Position numbers and translations under genes: made by a program. The notes below the pieces were generated by a model, which did not search any database, was not told the DNA's origin, and saw nothing but the letters and a program-made list of their open reading frames with translations. Positions 34,794 to 44,004 of a stretch of 64,000 bases of DNA are shown one piece after another; the stretch's first letter is position 1, and every line of letters begins with the position of its first letter. The stretch comes from JAHRAW01 sp965203265 (GTDB lineage: Bacteria; Pseudomonadota; Gammaproteobacteria; Arenicellales; Poriferihabitantaceae). The stretch lies in contig CBDBBV010000002.1 in NCBI GenBank assembly GCA_965203265.1, positions 1,116,001 through 1,180,000 on the forward strand. The letters are read 5' to 3'.

Positions 34794-35984
34794 ATGGCAA
34801 AACTGCTGGTAATCGACGCCCAACGGGATTCCAAGGTTCCCTTCCTGCGGGGAATGTTGACGAGATCGCTACAGGAAGCCGGCCTGAATTTTTCCGATGC
34901 CTACCAACTGGCCACCGACATCCGCGACGAGCTGGACGACACCGACGAGATCACCACGGAGGAACTGCGCGCCCGCATCATCGAGGTACTCGCGGAATAT
35001 CACCCCGGCAAGGTGCTACGGCAATATCGCAGCGAGGACATCTATCGGGAGACTCTTCAGGTGGTATACAGCGACGGCCACAGCCTTCCCTTTTCTCGCG
35101 GGATACACGCCCGCCGATTGGAAATCTGCTCCCTGCCGCGCAATAAGTGCAACGCCATCGCCCGCATGATTCACAACGGACTGATTCGCACCCAACGACA
35201 GATCACCACGGAGGCATTGACCGCAACCACCTACCGAGCCATCCGCAAGGAACTGGATCAGGAATACGCCGACTACTACCTCATCCGCAACGACTTCATC
35301 GACAACGATCAACCCCTCTTGGTATTGCTCGGCGGCGTGCCCGGCACCGGCAAGAGCACCATCGCCACCGAACTCGCCAACATCCTCGGCATCGTGCGCA
35401 CCCAGTCCACCGACATGTTGCGGGAGGTGATGCGCATACTCATTCCGGAACGCCTATCCCCGCCGCTGCACACCTCCTCATTCAACGCCGGCCAAGTCAT
35501 CGATGCAACCGACATCTATGCGGTGCGCGACGAAGAACACCTGTTGTACGGCTTCCACCGCCAGACCGAACTGGTGGAGGTGGCGTGTCAGGCGGTGTTG
35601 CGGCGCGCCTTGAACGAACGGGTTTCCATGATTCTCGAGGGCGTGCACATCCGCCCCACCCTGCGGCAACACATCGCCGACAGCGACGCCGTAATCGTGC
35701 CGCTCACCCTCGGCGTGCTCGACAAGAACCTGCTGATCAGCCACATAAAGGGGCGGCGGGCGAAAACCCAGCGGCGGCGGGCGGCGCGTTATCTGGAGAA
35801 GATCGACGACATCTGGCAGTTGCAGTCGGCGCTACTCTCCGAGGCCGACAGCGCCGACATACAGATATTGAACAACACCGAGCGGGAAAAGACCGTGGGG
35901 GAAATCATCAAGACCATCACCCTGACCATCGCCGCCACCTACACCCAGACGCGCATTCGGGCGCTGCGAGCCAAATACAAATGA
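34794..35984 (+). CDS. 2-phosphoglycerate kinase-like protein (ATP-cone plus P-loop kinase)
   Basis: This 396-residue protein begins with an ATP-cone-like domain (about 1-90; FLRGMLTRSLQEAGLNFSDAY). An AAA_33/zeta-like kinase domain follows, with Walker A LLGGVPGTGKSTIA (178-191), STDMLREVMR and MILEGVHIRP. The arrangement matches 2-phosphoglycerate kinases, which in methanogens make 2,3-bisphosphoglycerate from 2-phosphoglycerate and ATP on the way to cyclic 2,3-DPG. No cyclic-DPG synthetase gene is nearby. The next gene, whose ATG overlaps this stop, encodes an archaeal-type phosphoglycerate mutase acting on the same metabolite, which supports the assignment. Confidence 0.82.
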   Translation: MAKLLVIDAQRDSKVPFLRGMLTRSLQEAGLNFSDAYQLATDIRDELDDTDEITTEELRARIIEVLAEYHPGKVLRQYRSEDIYRETLQVVYSDGHSLPFSRGIHARRLEICSLPRNKCNAIARMIHNGLIRTQRQITTEALTATTYRAIRKELDQEYADYYLIRNDFIDNDQPLLVLLGGVPGTGKSTIATELANILGIVRTQSTDMLREVMRILIPERLSPPLHTSSFNAGQVIDATDIYAVRDEEHLLYGFHRQTELVEVACQAVLRRALNERVSMILEGVHIRPTLRQHIADSDAVIVPLTLGVLDKNLLISHIKGRRAKTQRRRAARYLEKIDDIWQLQSALLSEADSADIQILNNTEREKTVGEIIKTITLTIAATYTQTRIRALRAKYK

Positions 35985-37276
35985 ACGCCAAGGGCTTGAT
36001 GTTCATACTAGACGGACTGGGCGATCGCCCATGCCCGCAACTCGGCGGCAAAACCCCGCTGGAAGCGGCGCACACGCCCACCCTCGACCAAATGGCGCGA
36101 GACAACCAATGCGGCATGATGGATCCGCTCATGCCGGGGCTGCCGGTGGACACCCACACCGGCGTCGGCATCCTCTTCGGCCTGTCGCCGGGAGAAGCGG
36201 CGCGCCTGCGCCGGGGGCCCATCGAGGCGGCTGGAATCGATCTGGAGTCCCGTCCCGGCGACATCCTGTTGCGCGCCAACTTCGCCAGTGTGGAAAAAAC
36301 CGAGTCGAACTATCGCATTATCGACCGCCGCGCCGGGCGCATCCGCGACAATGTGGCACAACTGTGCGCCGCCCTGCAGGACTTGGCGGTCGCCCCCGGC
36401 ATCGTAGCCAGCCTGCATCCGGCGACCCAGCACCGCGCGGTGCTGCGGTTGCGCGGCGAGGGACTGTGCGCGCAGGTCAGCGACACCGATCCGGGGGGGC
36501 ACGACATCGCTCGCGGCATCCTGCAGTCCGCCCCGGAACCTGCCGCCGAGCCCGCTGCCGCGCTCACCGCAAACGCCATCAACCGCTTCACCCATCTCGC
36601 CCACGACATCTTGAAGGATCATCCGGTGAACATCGACCGAGTGGCACGCGGGCAAGCCGCCGCCAACGGGGTGATTCTCAGAAGCGCGGGAGGCTGCCGC
36701 CCCTTGCGCACGTTGTTTTCCCGACTCGGCCTGAAAGTGGCCGCGGTGGCCGGCGAAATGACCATCCTCGGCTTGGCCAAACTGTGCCATTTCCACTGCC
36801 GCCACAGCCCGCGCTTCACCTCCCTGCCGGACACCGATCTCGCGGAAAAACTACAAATGGCCGGCGAATCTCTGCAAACCCACGATCTGGTCTTCGTCCA
36901 CATCAAGGGCACCGACACCGCCGCCCACGATCGCAATCCGGCACTCAAATCCGAGTTCATCGCCCGTTTCGACCAAGAGCTGGCCAAAATCGACCTCGGC
37001 GACACCATAGTCGGCCTGAGCGCCGACCACTCCACCGACTCGACACGCGGCGAACACAACGGCGACCCGGTACCCGTGCTGATCCGCAATCCCGAGGGCC
37101 GACGGGATCGCGTCGCCCACTACAACGAGACCGACTGCATCACCGGCGCCCTCGGCCGCATCACCGCTCAGGGATTCCTGCTGACCATGCTGGACGCCAT
37201 GGGCGCACTAGACAACCGCGACTTGGTCGATTCGTCCTACTACCGATTTCAGGAACACCCCAGCAACTCGGACTGA
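35981..37276 (+). CDS. ApgM-type (archaeal-like) phosphoglycerate mutase family protein
   Basis: This 431-residue alkaline-phosphatase-superfamily protein has metal-ligand motifs FILDGLGDRP at the N-terminus and VHIKGTDTAAHDRNP plus LSADHSTDSTRGEHNGDPVPV in the C-terminal half, as in 2,3-BPG-independent phosphoglycerate mutases of the ApgM group. The position of the nucleophilic serine (archaeal GSDTAH) aligns with Thr58 in PVDTHTGVG. Thr can serve as nucleophile in this superfamily, but it is a departure from characterised mutases. The ATG overlaps the kinase stop as ATGA, so the pair is translationally coupled. Confidence 0.8.
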   Translation: MNAKGLMFILDGLGDRPCPQLGGKTPLEAAHTPTLDQMARDNQCGMMDPLMPGLPVDTHTGVGILFGLSPGEAARLRRGPIEAAGIDLESRPGDILLRANFASVEKTESNYRIIDRRAGRIRDNVAQLCAALQDLAVAPGIVASLHPATQHRAVLRLRGEGLCAQVSDTDPGGHDIARGILQSAPEPAAEPAAALTANAINRFTHLAHDILKDHPVNIDRVARGQAAANGVILRSAGGCRPLRTLFSRLGLKVAAVAGEMTILGLAKLCHFHCRHSPRFTSLPDTDLAEKLQMAGESLQTHDLVFVHIKGTDTAAHDRNPALKSEFIARFDQELAKIDLGDTIVGLSADHSTDSTRGEHNGDPVPVLIRNPEGRRDRVAHYNETDCITGALGRITAQGFLLTMLDAMGALDNRDLVDSSYYRFQEHPSNSD

Positions 37277-37312
37277 GGCTGACGCCTGATCCGCCCTTGC
37301 GCCCGCCTCGCT

Positions 37313-37341
37313 TTGCAAGAAATTTTTGTTTCAAGTACTAT
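37313..37341 (+). promoter_or_regulatory. Promoter of the polyamine-type ABC importer operon
   Basis: TTGCAA (37313-37318) and TACTAT (37336-37341) are separated by 17 bases. The 5' leader is about 80 bases. Confidence 0.55.
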
Positions 37342-37428
37342 GCGGACTCACCTCTCACGAGGCTTGTATCGGAAGCAGCCGATACCGGCACCGCTTCCCC
37401 CAATCACCACATCACAGGAGAAAGCAAC

Positions 37429-38526
37429 ATGACAACCGACCATAAAAAATCAATCACGCGGCGCACCGTGCTCAAGGCATCCGCCGCCGCAGCGGCCGCC
37501 GCCGTACTGCCCGCGCCATTCATCAGACGCGCAACCGCCGCAGAGCCCCTGAAAATCGGCACATATGGTGGATATTTTCAGGATTCCTTCGACCAACACA
37601 TCTATCCCGACTTCACCCGCGAAACCGGCATAGCAGTCGAATCCATCGGTGAACCAACCGGCGAGGCATGGCTCGTCCAACTGGCAACCGCCGCGCGCGC
37701 AGGCCAAGCGCCTGCCGACGTTTCCATGATGGCGCAGGTGCCGCGACTCAAGGGGCAGAAAAGCAAACTGTGGGCAGCGCTCGATGAAACAAAACTGCCG
37801 AACGCAAAGCATCTCCCCGATCACTTCGTGCACCGATACGAAGACGGCGCCATCAGCGGCATAGGCGCTGTTTCATGGTATATCACGCTGGTCACCAATA
37901 CCGACACATACCCCGAAGCGCCCTCATCGTGGAAGGCGTTGTGGAATCCCGCCAACAAAAACCGCATCGGGTTGCTCGCGCTTGCGACCAATTCCTTCTT
38001 GCTGGAAATCACCGCTAAAACCTGGTTCGGCGGCACCGCTATCCTCGATAGCGAAGAGGGCATACTGCAAGTCATGGGCAAGCTCGCCGAGGCAAAACCC
38101 AATGTGCGCCTATGGTATCGGGATGAAGGACAATTCCAGCAAGCTCTCGAAACCGGTGAAATCCCCATGGGTCAGTACTACCACGATGTTACCGGATTGG
38201 CCGCGGCAGACGGCAAGCCGGTTCGCTCCACCTTTCCGGCGGAGGGCGGCGTCCTCGATTCCGGCTCTTGGAGCGTCTCCACGGCGTCCAAACGGCTTGA
38301 GGAAGCGCACATATTCATCGACTATATGTGCCAACCCTCCATTCAGGCAAAATTGTCGCGAAATGTTGGAACCGCGCCCACGGTCAGACGCGAGTTGACC
38401 GATCTGACCGATGACGAATTCGGTGCCGTCGCCAGCAGCATTCCCCCAGTCCTGCCGCGATACGACATCTACGACGCGCGCGGCGACTGGATCAATCAGA
38501 AGTGGGCCGAGCTCATCGCCGGATAA
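37429..38526 (+). CDS. Tat-exported ABC substrate-binding protein (spermidine/putrescine type)
   Basis: This 365-residue periplasmic solute-binding protein has a twin-arginine signal, SITRRTVLKASAAAAAAAVL, cut near TAAE. The mature part (LKIGTYGGYFQDSFDQHIYPDF, then a two-lobed fold) is of the family-1/PotD-like type. There is no lipobox cysteine. ATG at 37429 follows CAGGAG at good spacing. It is the first gene of a five-gene operon with ATPase, two permeases and a nitrilase-family enzyme. PotD-like proteins bind polyamines, but related members bind other cationic or opine-type amines, so the substrate is open. Confidence 0.88.
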   Translation: MTTDHKKSITRRTVLKASAAAAAAAVLPAPFIRRATAAEPLKIGTYGGYFQDSFDQHIYPDFTRETGIAVESIGEPTGEAWLVQLATAARAGQAPADVSMMAQVPRLKGQKSKLWAALDETKLPNAKHLPDHFVHRYEDGAISGIGAVSWYITLVTNTDTYPEAPSSWKALWNPANKNRIGLLALATNSFLLEITAKTWFGGTAILDSEEGILQVMGKLAEAKPNVRLWYRDEGQFQQALETGEIPMGQYYHDVTGLAAADGKPVRSTFPAEGGVLDSGSWSVSTASKRLEEAHIFIDYMCQPSIQAKLSRNVGTAPTVRRELTDLTDDEFGAVASSIPPVLPRYDIYDARGDWINQKWAELIAG

Positions 38527-38578
38527 AAAATCGGCGGGCGCGATCTCGCGCCCGCCAACTCGGATCGGGGGACGACTA

Positions 38579-39649
38579 TTGACGCGCATCAGCATTCAGA
38601 ACCTATCCAAGAAATTCGGCGTCGCCATTGCCGTCGACGATCTCAGTATCGATCTGCCGGACGGCAAATTCATCTGCCTACTCGGACCCTCGGGTTGCGG
38701 CAAGACCACCTTGCTTCGCCTCATCGCCGGACTCGAGAAGGAAACCGCCGGGCGAATCCTGATCAACGGAATCGATCAGTCGAACATCCCCGCGCACAAA
38801 CGAAATTTCGGCATGGTGTTTCAATCCCTCGCCCTGTTCCCCCATCTGAATGTCGCCGAGAACATCACCTATCCCCTGAAAATTCGCGGAATGGAAGACG
38901 CGGTTCGGCGCGCCCGCGCCGCCGAACTCCTCGAATTGGTGAAACTTCCCGATATTCAAAACCGGCAAATCCATCAACTATCCGGCGGCCAAAGACAGCG
39001 CGTCGCCATCGCCCGCGGCCTCGCCATCAACCCGACACTGTTCCTCCTCGACGAACCTCTCTCCGCGCTCGATGCCAAACTGCGCGAGTATATGCAGGTC
39101 GAATTGCGGCTACTCCAACAAAAACTCGGGATTACCACCATCATCGTAACCCACGATCAACGCGAAGCGATGACCATGGCCGATATGGTCATCATCATGG
39201 ACAGGGGACGCCTGCTTCAGGCCGGGTCGCCAATCGAAATCTACAGACGCCCGGCAAACGCCTTTGTCGCCGGCTTCATCGGCACAAGCAATCTCATCCC
39301 TTGCCGCCGCGTGGGCGCGGACACCATCGAAATTCTCGGCCGCGCAATCACCATCCCCACCTCCCTGAGCGAAAACCCCGCAATCGAAATCGGAATCGGA
39401 ATCGGCGAATCGGGTACATTCTCCATCCGCCCCGAAGACGTGGTCATCACCCCCGAAGAAAAGACGCACGATTTCGCGGGCGTCGTCGAATTCATCCGCG
39501 ATCTGGGGGCGAGCATCGAGATTTCCGTCATCGTCCATAACTTCAAATTGCTGTCGGTTTCCACGCCGAAAAGCCGCCCCGAAGTCGAAATCGGACAGTC
39601 GGTTGGCGTCAAGTTTCACGCCGATCGGGCTACGGTCATGGCCACATGA
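38579..39649 (+). CDS. PotA-like ABC importer ATPase
   Basis: This 356-residue ATPase has Walker A LLGPSGCGKTTLLRLI, signature LSGGQRQRVAIARGL, Walker B LFLLDEPLSALDAK, H-loop IVTHDQREAM and a C-terminal TOBE domain (about 285-355), as in PotA. The start is TTG at 38579, preceded by GGGGGA; no ATG or GTG fits before the conserved ISIQNLSKKFG. It is followed by a permease gene overlapping by four bases. It energises uptake of the solute bound by the preceding protein. Confidence 0.92.
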   Translation: MTRISIQNLSKKFGVAIAVDDLSIDLPDGKFICLLGPSGCGKTTLLRLIAGLEKETAGRILINGIDQSNIPAHKRNFGMVFQSLALFPHLNVAENITYPLKIRGMEDAVRRARAAELLELVKLPDIQNRQIHQLSGGQRQRVAIARGLAINPTLFLLDEPLSALDAKLREYMQVELRLLQQKLGITTIIVTHDQREAMTMADMVIIMDRGRLLQAGSPIEIYRRPANAFVAGFIGTSNLIPCRRVGADTIEILGRAITIPTSLSENPAIEIGIGIGESGTFSIRPEDVVITPEEKTHDFAGVVEFIRDLGASIEISVIVHNFKLLSVSTPKSRPEVEIGQSVGVKFHADRATVMAT

Positions 39650-40506
39650 ACTCCGCAAAAGGTAGTTCCGCAACACGCTGGCTGGCGCTCTATCCAGTCG
39701 CCGCCCTCGTCGTGTTCTTCATCATACCGTTCGCGATCATGCTCGCCATCAGCTTCTTCAAACGAGTCGAAGGCGCATTCTTCGAACCTTCCTTTGCAAT
39801 CGAGAACTATGTTCGATTCCTTTCGCCATTCTTCGCGAAAATTCTCGCAACCTCCATCGGATTGTCAATGGCCGCCGCCGCCATCGCCGTCGCCATCGCC
39901 TTCCCCTTCACATACTCACTCAGCCGGATGAGCCATCGCACACAAACGCTGGTCTTGATCTTCATCCTGTCCATTCTCTCGCTATCCGAGGTCATCATCG
40001 GATTTGCTTGGTCGACCATCCTCTCGCAAACCGCGGGGATCGGAAACCTGTTCGCTTGGATCGGTCTCACGGATACATCCCAAGCCTATACACCCAGCTT
40101 GGTCGCGTTGCTGCTCGGCCTGATCTATCTCGGCCTCCCCTACGCCGTTCTCGTGATCTATCCATCCGTATCACGCCTCGACCCGCAGCTGCCGGAAGCC
40201 GCGCGCATGTCGGGCGCATCGCCCCTGCGAAGTTTCTGCAACATCATCCTGCCAATCATGCGCAGATCGCTCACGGGCGCGCTGATTCTGGTATTCGTCT
40301 TCACCCTCGGCGCCTATCTGTTGCCGCAAGTCCTCGGACGACCGCAACACTGGACACTATCGGTGCATATCACGGATCAAGCCATTTTCCAGTCCAATAT
40401 ACCGTTCGCCGCGGCCATGGCAATGTTCCTGTTGCTGGTATCGCTTGCCCTCGTAGGGCTGTCGCTGGCGATCGGCGCCAACAATAGGGCAAGGGGAAAT
40501 GGCTGA
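39646..40506 (+). CDS. PotB-like ABC importer permease
   Basis: This 286-residue inner-membrane protein has about six helices and the EAA loop PEAARMSGASPLRSFCNIILP near residue 185. Start codon and upstream stop overlap as ATGA, and its 3' end overlaps the next permease by eight bases. Together with the next gene it forms the transmembrane channel of the importer. Confidence 0.9.
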   Translation: MNSAKGSSATRWLALYPVAALVVFFIIPFAIMLAISFFKRVEGAFFEPSFAIENYVRFLSPFFAKILATSIGLSMAAAAIAVAIAFPFTYSLSRMSHRTQTLVLIFILSILSLSEVIIGFAWSTILSQTAGIGNLFAWIGLTDTSQAYTPSLVALLLGLIYLGLPYAVLVIYPSVSRLDPQLPEAARMSGASPLRSFCNIILPIMRRSLTGALILVFVFTLGAYLLPQVLGRPQHWTLSVHITDQAIFQSNIPFAAAMAMFLLLVSLALVGLSLAIGANNRARGNG

Positions 40507-41299
40507 GCGCATGCGCAACGGATTCATCGCCATCGTACTGGCGTTTCTGGCAACTCCGCTCATCGTGGTCGCGGGCGTATCCGTCAACAAACCGAAGCGC
40601 CTCCTCTTTCCCCCAGAGGGATTTTCAATGCGATGGTACGGCGAGCTGTTCACCCAAAGCGACTGGTTCAACGCCCTCGTCAACTCGGTAACGATCGCAT
40701 TCTGCGCAAGCGTGCTGGCCGTCTCGATTGCCATGCCGCTTGCCCTCTACATCTGGTCGCGCGGCGGATTCCGCAGCCGCGCCCTGTTCGCCCTCGGCGT
40801 GGCGCCGTTCATGTTGCCGCCGGTCATTTCCGCCCTCGGATTCCTCGTATTCTGGATCTTCGCGGGGCCCTACGGACACATCCTCACCACCATCATTTCC
40901 CACGGCATCTTTCTGGTAACCCTGCCGCTGGTTACCATTTCCCTCGGCCTCCAAGCCATAGATCGCGCCCTCATCGAAGCCGCCCGGACGATGGGGGCAA
41001 ATCGCAAAACCGTTTTCAAAACCATCATCCTGCCGTTGATCCGACCCTATATCGTTTCCGGCTTTGCCTTTGCCATCGTGATCAGTCTCAATGAGTACAT
41101 CATCGCCTACATGGTGGCCGGATTCACTGCGGAAACGTTGCCCATCAAGATATTCAACTCTCTGCGATACGGCTACACGCCGGTGATGGCTTCCGTTTCC
41201 GTGTTCTTCGTTGTGATCGCCATGGTCGTACTCGCCGCCATCGCCCGTTTCGGCAATCTCCCACGATTGCTGGGTGTCGAAAGGAGTCATGACGAATGA
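40499..41299 (+). CDS. PotC-like ABC importer permease
   Basis: This 266-residue inner-membrane protein has about six helices and an EAA loop IEAARTMGANRKTVFKTIIL near residue 160, typical of the PotC/PotI permeases that pair with PotB-type subunits. It overlaps both neighbours (eight bases upstream, four downstream), so the operon is tightly coupled. Confidence 0.9.
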   Translation: MAERMRNGFIAIVLAFLATPLIVVAGVSVNKPKRLLFPPEGFSMRWYGELFTQSDWFNALVNSVTIAFCASVLAVSIAMPLALYIWSRGGFRSRALFALGVAPFMLPPVISALGFLVFWIFAGPYGHILTTIISHGIFLVTLPLVTISLGLQAIDRALIEAARTMGANRKTVFKTIILPLIRPYIVSGFAFAIVISLNEYIIAYMVAGFTAETLPIKIFNSLRYGYTPVMASVSVFFVVIAMVVLAAIARFGNLPRLLGVERSHDE

Positions 41300-42093
41300 C
41301 GGATCAGGACGCTTCGCTGTGCATCGGCATTTGGCAGGACGGCGGCGCCCTCGGCGATGTCAACGCCAACCTGAACGCCATCGAACTGGCCGCCGCACAG
41401 GCCGCGGATCGCGGCGTGCAGCTGTTGATATTTCCGGAATGCTTCCTCACCGGCTATTTCAACCGAGATGATCCACGACAAATAGCCGGAAATGTCGACG
41501 AAAACACCATCTCCACGGTGGCGAAAATTGCCGGAATCCACGGCCTCGCGCTCTTGGTCGGAATCTATGAGACGAACAAGCGGAAGATTTTCAATTCGGC
41601 AGTCTTTGTCGACGCCCACGGCTGCGTGCGAACCTGCTACCGCAAGCGCATGCTCTTCGGCGAATGGGAGCAACGGGTTTTCACGCGAGGGGATACCAGA
41701 CAAATGGTGAACTGTGGCGGCATTCAGGTCGCCATACTCATCTGCTTCGATGTCGAATTTCCCGAACTGGCGCGGGATTGCGCGCAAGCAGGCGCCGATC
41801 TGATCGCCGTTCCGACTGCGCTCATGGCGCCATCCGACAACATCGCGCAGCAGCTGATACCGGCGCGCGCCATGGAGAATCAGCTATACATCGCTTACGC
41901 CAACCGCATCGGACACGAACACGATCTACGCTATGTCGGCCAAAGCACGATCTGCGATCCTCACGGCAATATGCTGACGCGCGGCAGCAGCGCAAATACC
42001 GAACTGCTTGTCGCCACAATCAGGAAGTCGGTGATTGCCCACGCGCGGCGTCGGTTTTCGTATCTGAGCGAAGTCGATCGAATGGAATTCTGA
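41296..42093 (+). CDS. Nitrilase-superfamily carbon-nitrogen hydrolase
   Basis: This 265-residue enzyme has the catalytic triad Glu48 (LLIFPECFLTGY), Lys117 (CYRKRMLFGEWE) and Cys150 (ILICFDVEFPELAR). The superfamily hydrolyses amides, N-carbamoyl compounds or nitriles. The sequence most resembles aliphatic or omega-amidases such as N-carbamoylputrescine amidohydrolase and 5-aminopentanamidase, but it cannot be assigned. It is the last gene of the importer operon and overlaps potC-like as ATGA. It probably processes the imported compound, which would then be an amide or carbamoyl derivative of a polyamine or lysine. Confidence 0.88.
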   Translation: MTDQDASLCIGIWQDGGALGDVNANLNAIELAAAQAADRGVQLLIFPECFLTGYFNRDDPRQIAGNVDENTISTVAKIAGIHGLALLVGIYETNKRKIFNSAVFVDAHGCVRTCYRKRMLFGEWEQRVFTRGDTRQMVNCGGIQVAILICFDVEFPELARDCAQAGADLIAVPTALMAPSDNIAQQLIPARAMENQLYIAYANRIGHEHDLRYVGQSTICDPHGNMLTRGSSANTELLVATIRKSVIAHARRRFSYLSEVDRMEF

Positions 42094-42161
42094 CGGCCAC
42101 GCCCGCCCGCGCCACCACGACAAAACCACCCTGCCCCGCCCGCAACGGGGCCAACGCGGCA

Positions 42162-43952
42162 TTAGAATGCCGGATCGACCTGCGTCCGCTGGGGCTGCAT
42201 ATATTTCACCAGCATTTCCAGCGATTTCTTGCCGTAGTATTCGTTCACGCGCAGTTGGTAGACCACCCGCACCGTGTTCAACCTCGGGGGGCGCTGGCCG
42301 GTTTCGAGCCAGCCGAAGGCGATGGCGTTGAGGCATTCGAGGCTGCCGATGGGGGCGAGGCGCATTTTCAGGTGGTGTTGGCCGACTACCTTTTGCGCGA
42401 CCACGCGGAATTCGCCGTCGAACAGCGGCGCCGGAAAACTCTGGCCCCAGGGGGAGGCGGTGCGCACCCGTTCGGCGGTTTTCTTGGTCATTTCCGCGGG
42501 CGTCAATTCCCCGTCGGTGTGAATCTCCAGAGCGGGCGCGCCGTCGGCGAAATGGGCGCCGACCAGGGCGCTGAATTCGCTGGAAAATACCTCGAGTTGC
42601 GCCGCCGGAATGGTCAGTCCGGCGGCCATGGCGTGGCCGCCGAATTTTTCGATGAGGCCGGGATGACTGTGCGAGATGGATTCGAGCAGGTCGCGGATGT
42701 GCAGCCCCGCCACCGAGCGCGCCGAGCCGCTCAATTTCTCTGAATTGTCGCGCTCCGGCGCGAAGGCGACCACCGGCTGATTGAATTTCTCCTTGATTCG
42801 AGACGCCACCAGCCCGATCACCCCCTTGTGCCATTGGGGATCGAACAGACACAGGCCGAGTTCCCCCGGCTCATCCCGATTGCCCGCGATTTCCTCGACG
42901 ATTTCCAGCGCCCGCAGCTGCATTTCCTGCTGAATCTGGTGTCGTTCCCGATTCTTGCTGTTGAGGCTGATGGCGTGTTGCATGGCGTCATCCGAGTCGT
43001 CGGCGAGCAGGCATTCGACGCCGGCGGACATGTTCTCGAGGCGACCGGCGGCGTTGATGCGGGGGGCGATGGCAAAGCCGAAATCGTCCGCGTCGATTCG
43101 CCGCCGAATCCGTCCCGCCACCTTGATGAGCGCCTTGATCCCCGGCCGACAGCGACCGGCGCGCACCCGCGCCAGACCCTGCGCGACCAGAATGCGGTTG
43201 TTGAAATCCAGCGGAACCATATCCGCCACGGTACCCAGCGCGACCACATCCAGCAATTCGGCCAGATTCGGCCCATCCGCACCGCCAAACCAACCGGATT
43301 CCCGTAGCCGCGCGCGCGTGGCCAGCAGCAGGTAGAACATCACCCCGACTCCGGCGAGGCACTTCGAGGGGAAATCGCAGCCGGGCTGATTGGGATTGAC
43401 GATGGCGTTTGCCGCGGGCAATTCGTCTCCGGCGAGGTGGTGGTCGGTAACGATCACCGACACTCCGGCGGCGCGCAACATGGCGATGCCGTCGATGCTC
43501 GATATGCCGTTGTCCACGGTGATCACCAAGTGCGGCGCGCGCTCGAGGGCGACCTCGGCAATCGCCAGTGACAGGCCATAGCCGTGCTTGAAGCGGTTGG
43601 GGATCAGATAATCCACCTCCTTCGCCCCGAGCGCGCGCAACCCCAGCACCGCCGCCGCGCTGGCGGTGGCGCCGTCGGCGTCGTAATCGCCAATCACCAG
43701 AATTTTCCGCCCGCCGACGATGGCTTCCTGCAGAATCGTGGTGGCCGCCTCCATCCCCAGAAGTCGTTCCGGCGGCAGCAGTCGTTTGAGTGAATAGTCC
43801 AGCTCGTCGAGGCTACGCACATTGCGGTTTTCGAAGATGCGCCGCAACAACGGATCCAGATCGGGCGCGCCGCTCCCTTCGGCGCTCTCCTCGAGGCGGC
43901 ACAAAGGTTGCCGCCGGACGATTCGCCTCACTTGGCCGGAAGAGGGTGGCAT
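42162..43952 (-). CDS. recJ: Single-stranded-DNA-specific exonuclease RecJ
   Basis: This 596-residue protein has the DHH phosphoesterase motifs VIGDYDADGATASAA (86-100) and VTDHHLAGDELPAANAIVNP (168-188), the DHHA1 domain with GGHAMAAGLTI, and the C-terminal OB fold. It degrades single-stranded DNA 5' to 3' in recombination and mismatch repair. Length matches the family. It lies 52 bases downstream of hom on the same strand. A GC-rich inverted repeat (GCCCCG-7-CGGGGC) in the 68-base gap after its stop could act as a weak terminator. Confidence 0.95.
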   Translation of the reverse strand: MPPSSGQVRRIVRRQPLCRLEESAEGSGAPDLDPLLRRIFENRNVRSLDELDYSLKRLLPPERLLGMEAATTILQEAIVGGRKILVIGDYDADGATASAAAVLGLRALGAKEVDYLIPNRFKHGYGLSLAIAEVALERAPHLVITVDNGISSIDGIAMLRAAGVSVIVTDHHLAGDELPAANAIVNPNQPGCDFPSKCLAGVGVMFYLLLATRARLRESGWFGGADGPNLAELLDVVALGTVADMVPLDFNNRILVAQGLARVRAGRCRPGIKALIKVAGRIRRRIDADDFGFAIAPRINAAGRLENMSAGVECLLADDSDDAMQHAISLNSKNRERHQIQQEMQLRALEIVEEIAGNRDEPGELGLCLFDPQWHKGVIGLVASRIKEKFNQPVVAFAPERDNSEKLSGSARSVAGLHIRDLLESISHSHPGLIEKFGGHAMAAGLTIPAAQLEVFSSEFSALVGAHFADGAPALEIHTDGELTPAEMTKKTAERVRTASPWGQSFPAPLFDGEFRVVAQKVVGQHHLKMRLAPIGSLECLNAIAFGWLETGQRPPRLNTVRVVYQLRVNEYYGKKSLEMLVKYMQPQRTQVDPAF

Positions 43953-44004
43953 GGCCGATGATCGAGTTGCATGTTGCGCCCGCCCGCCGCGCCCGCGCGC
44001 GCCA

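Noticed and set aside
42094..42161. Strong terminator between the importer operon and recJ
   Set aside because: There is a GC-rich hairpin but no adjoining T run on the plus strand and only a weak one on the minus strand.
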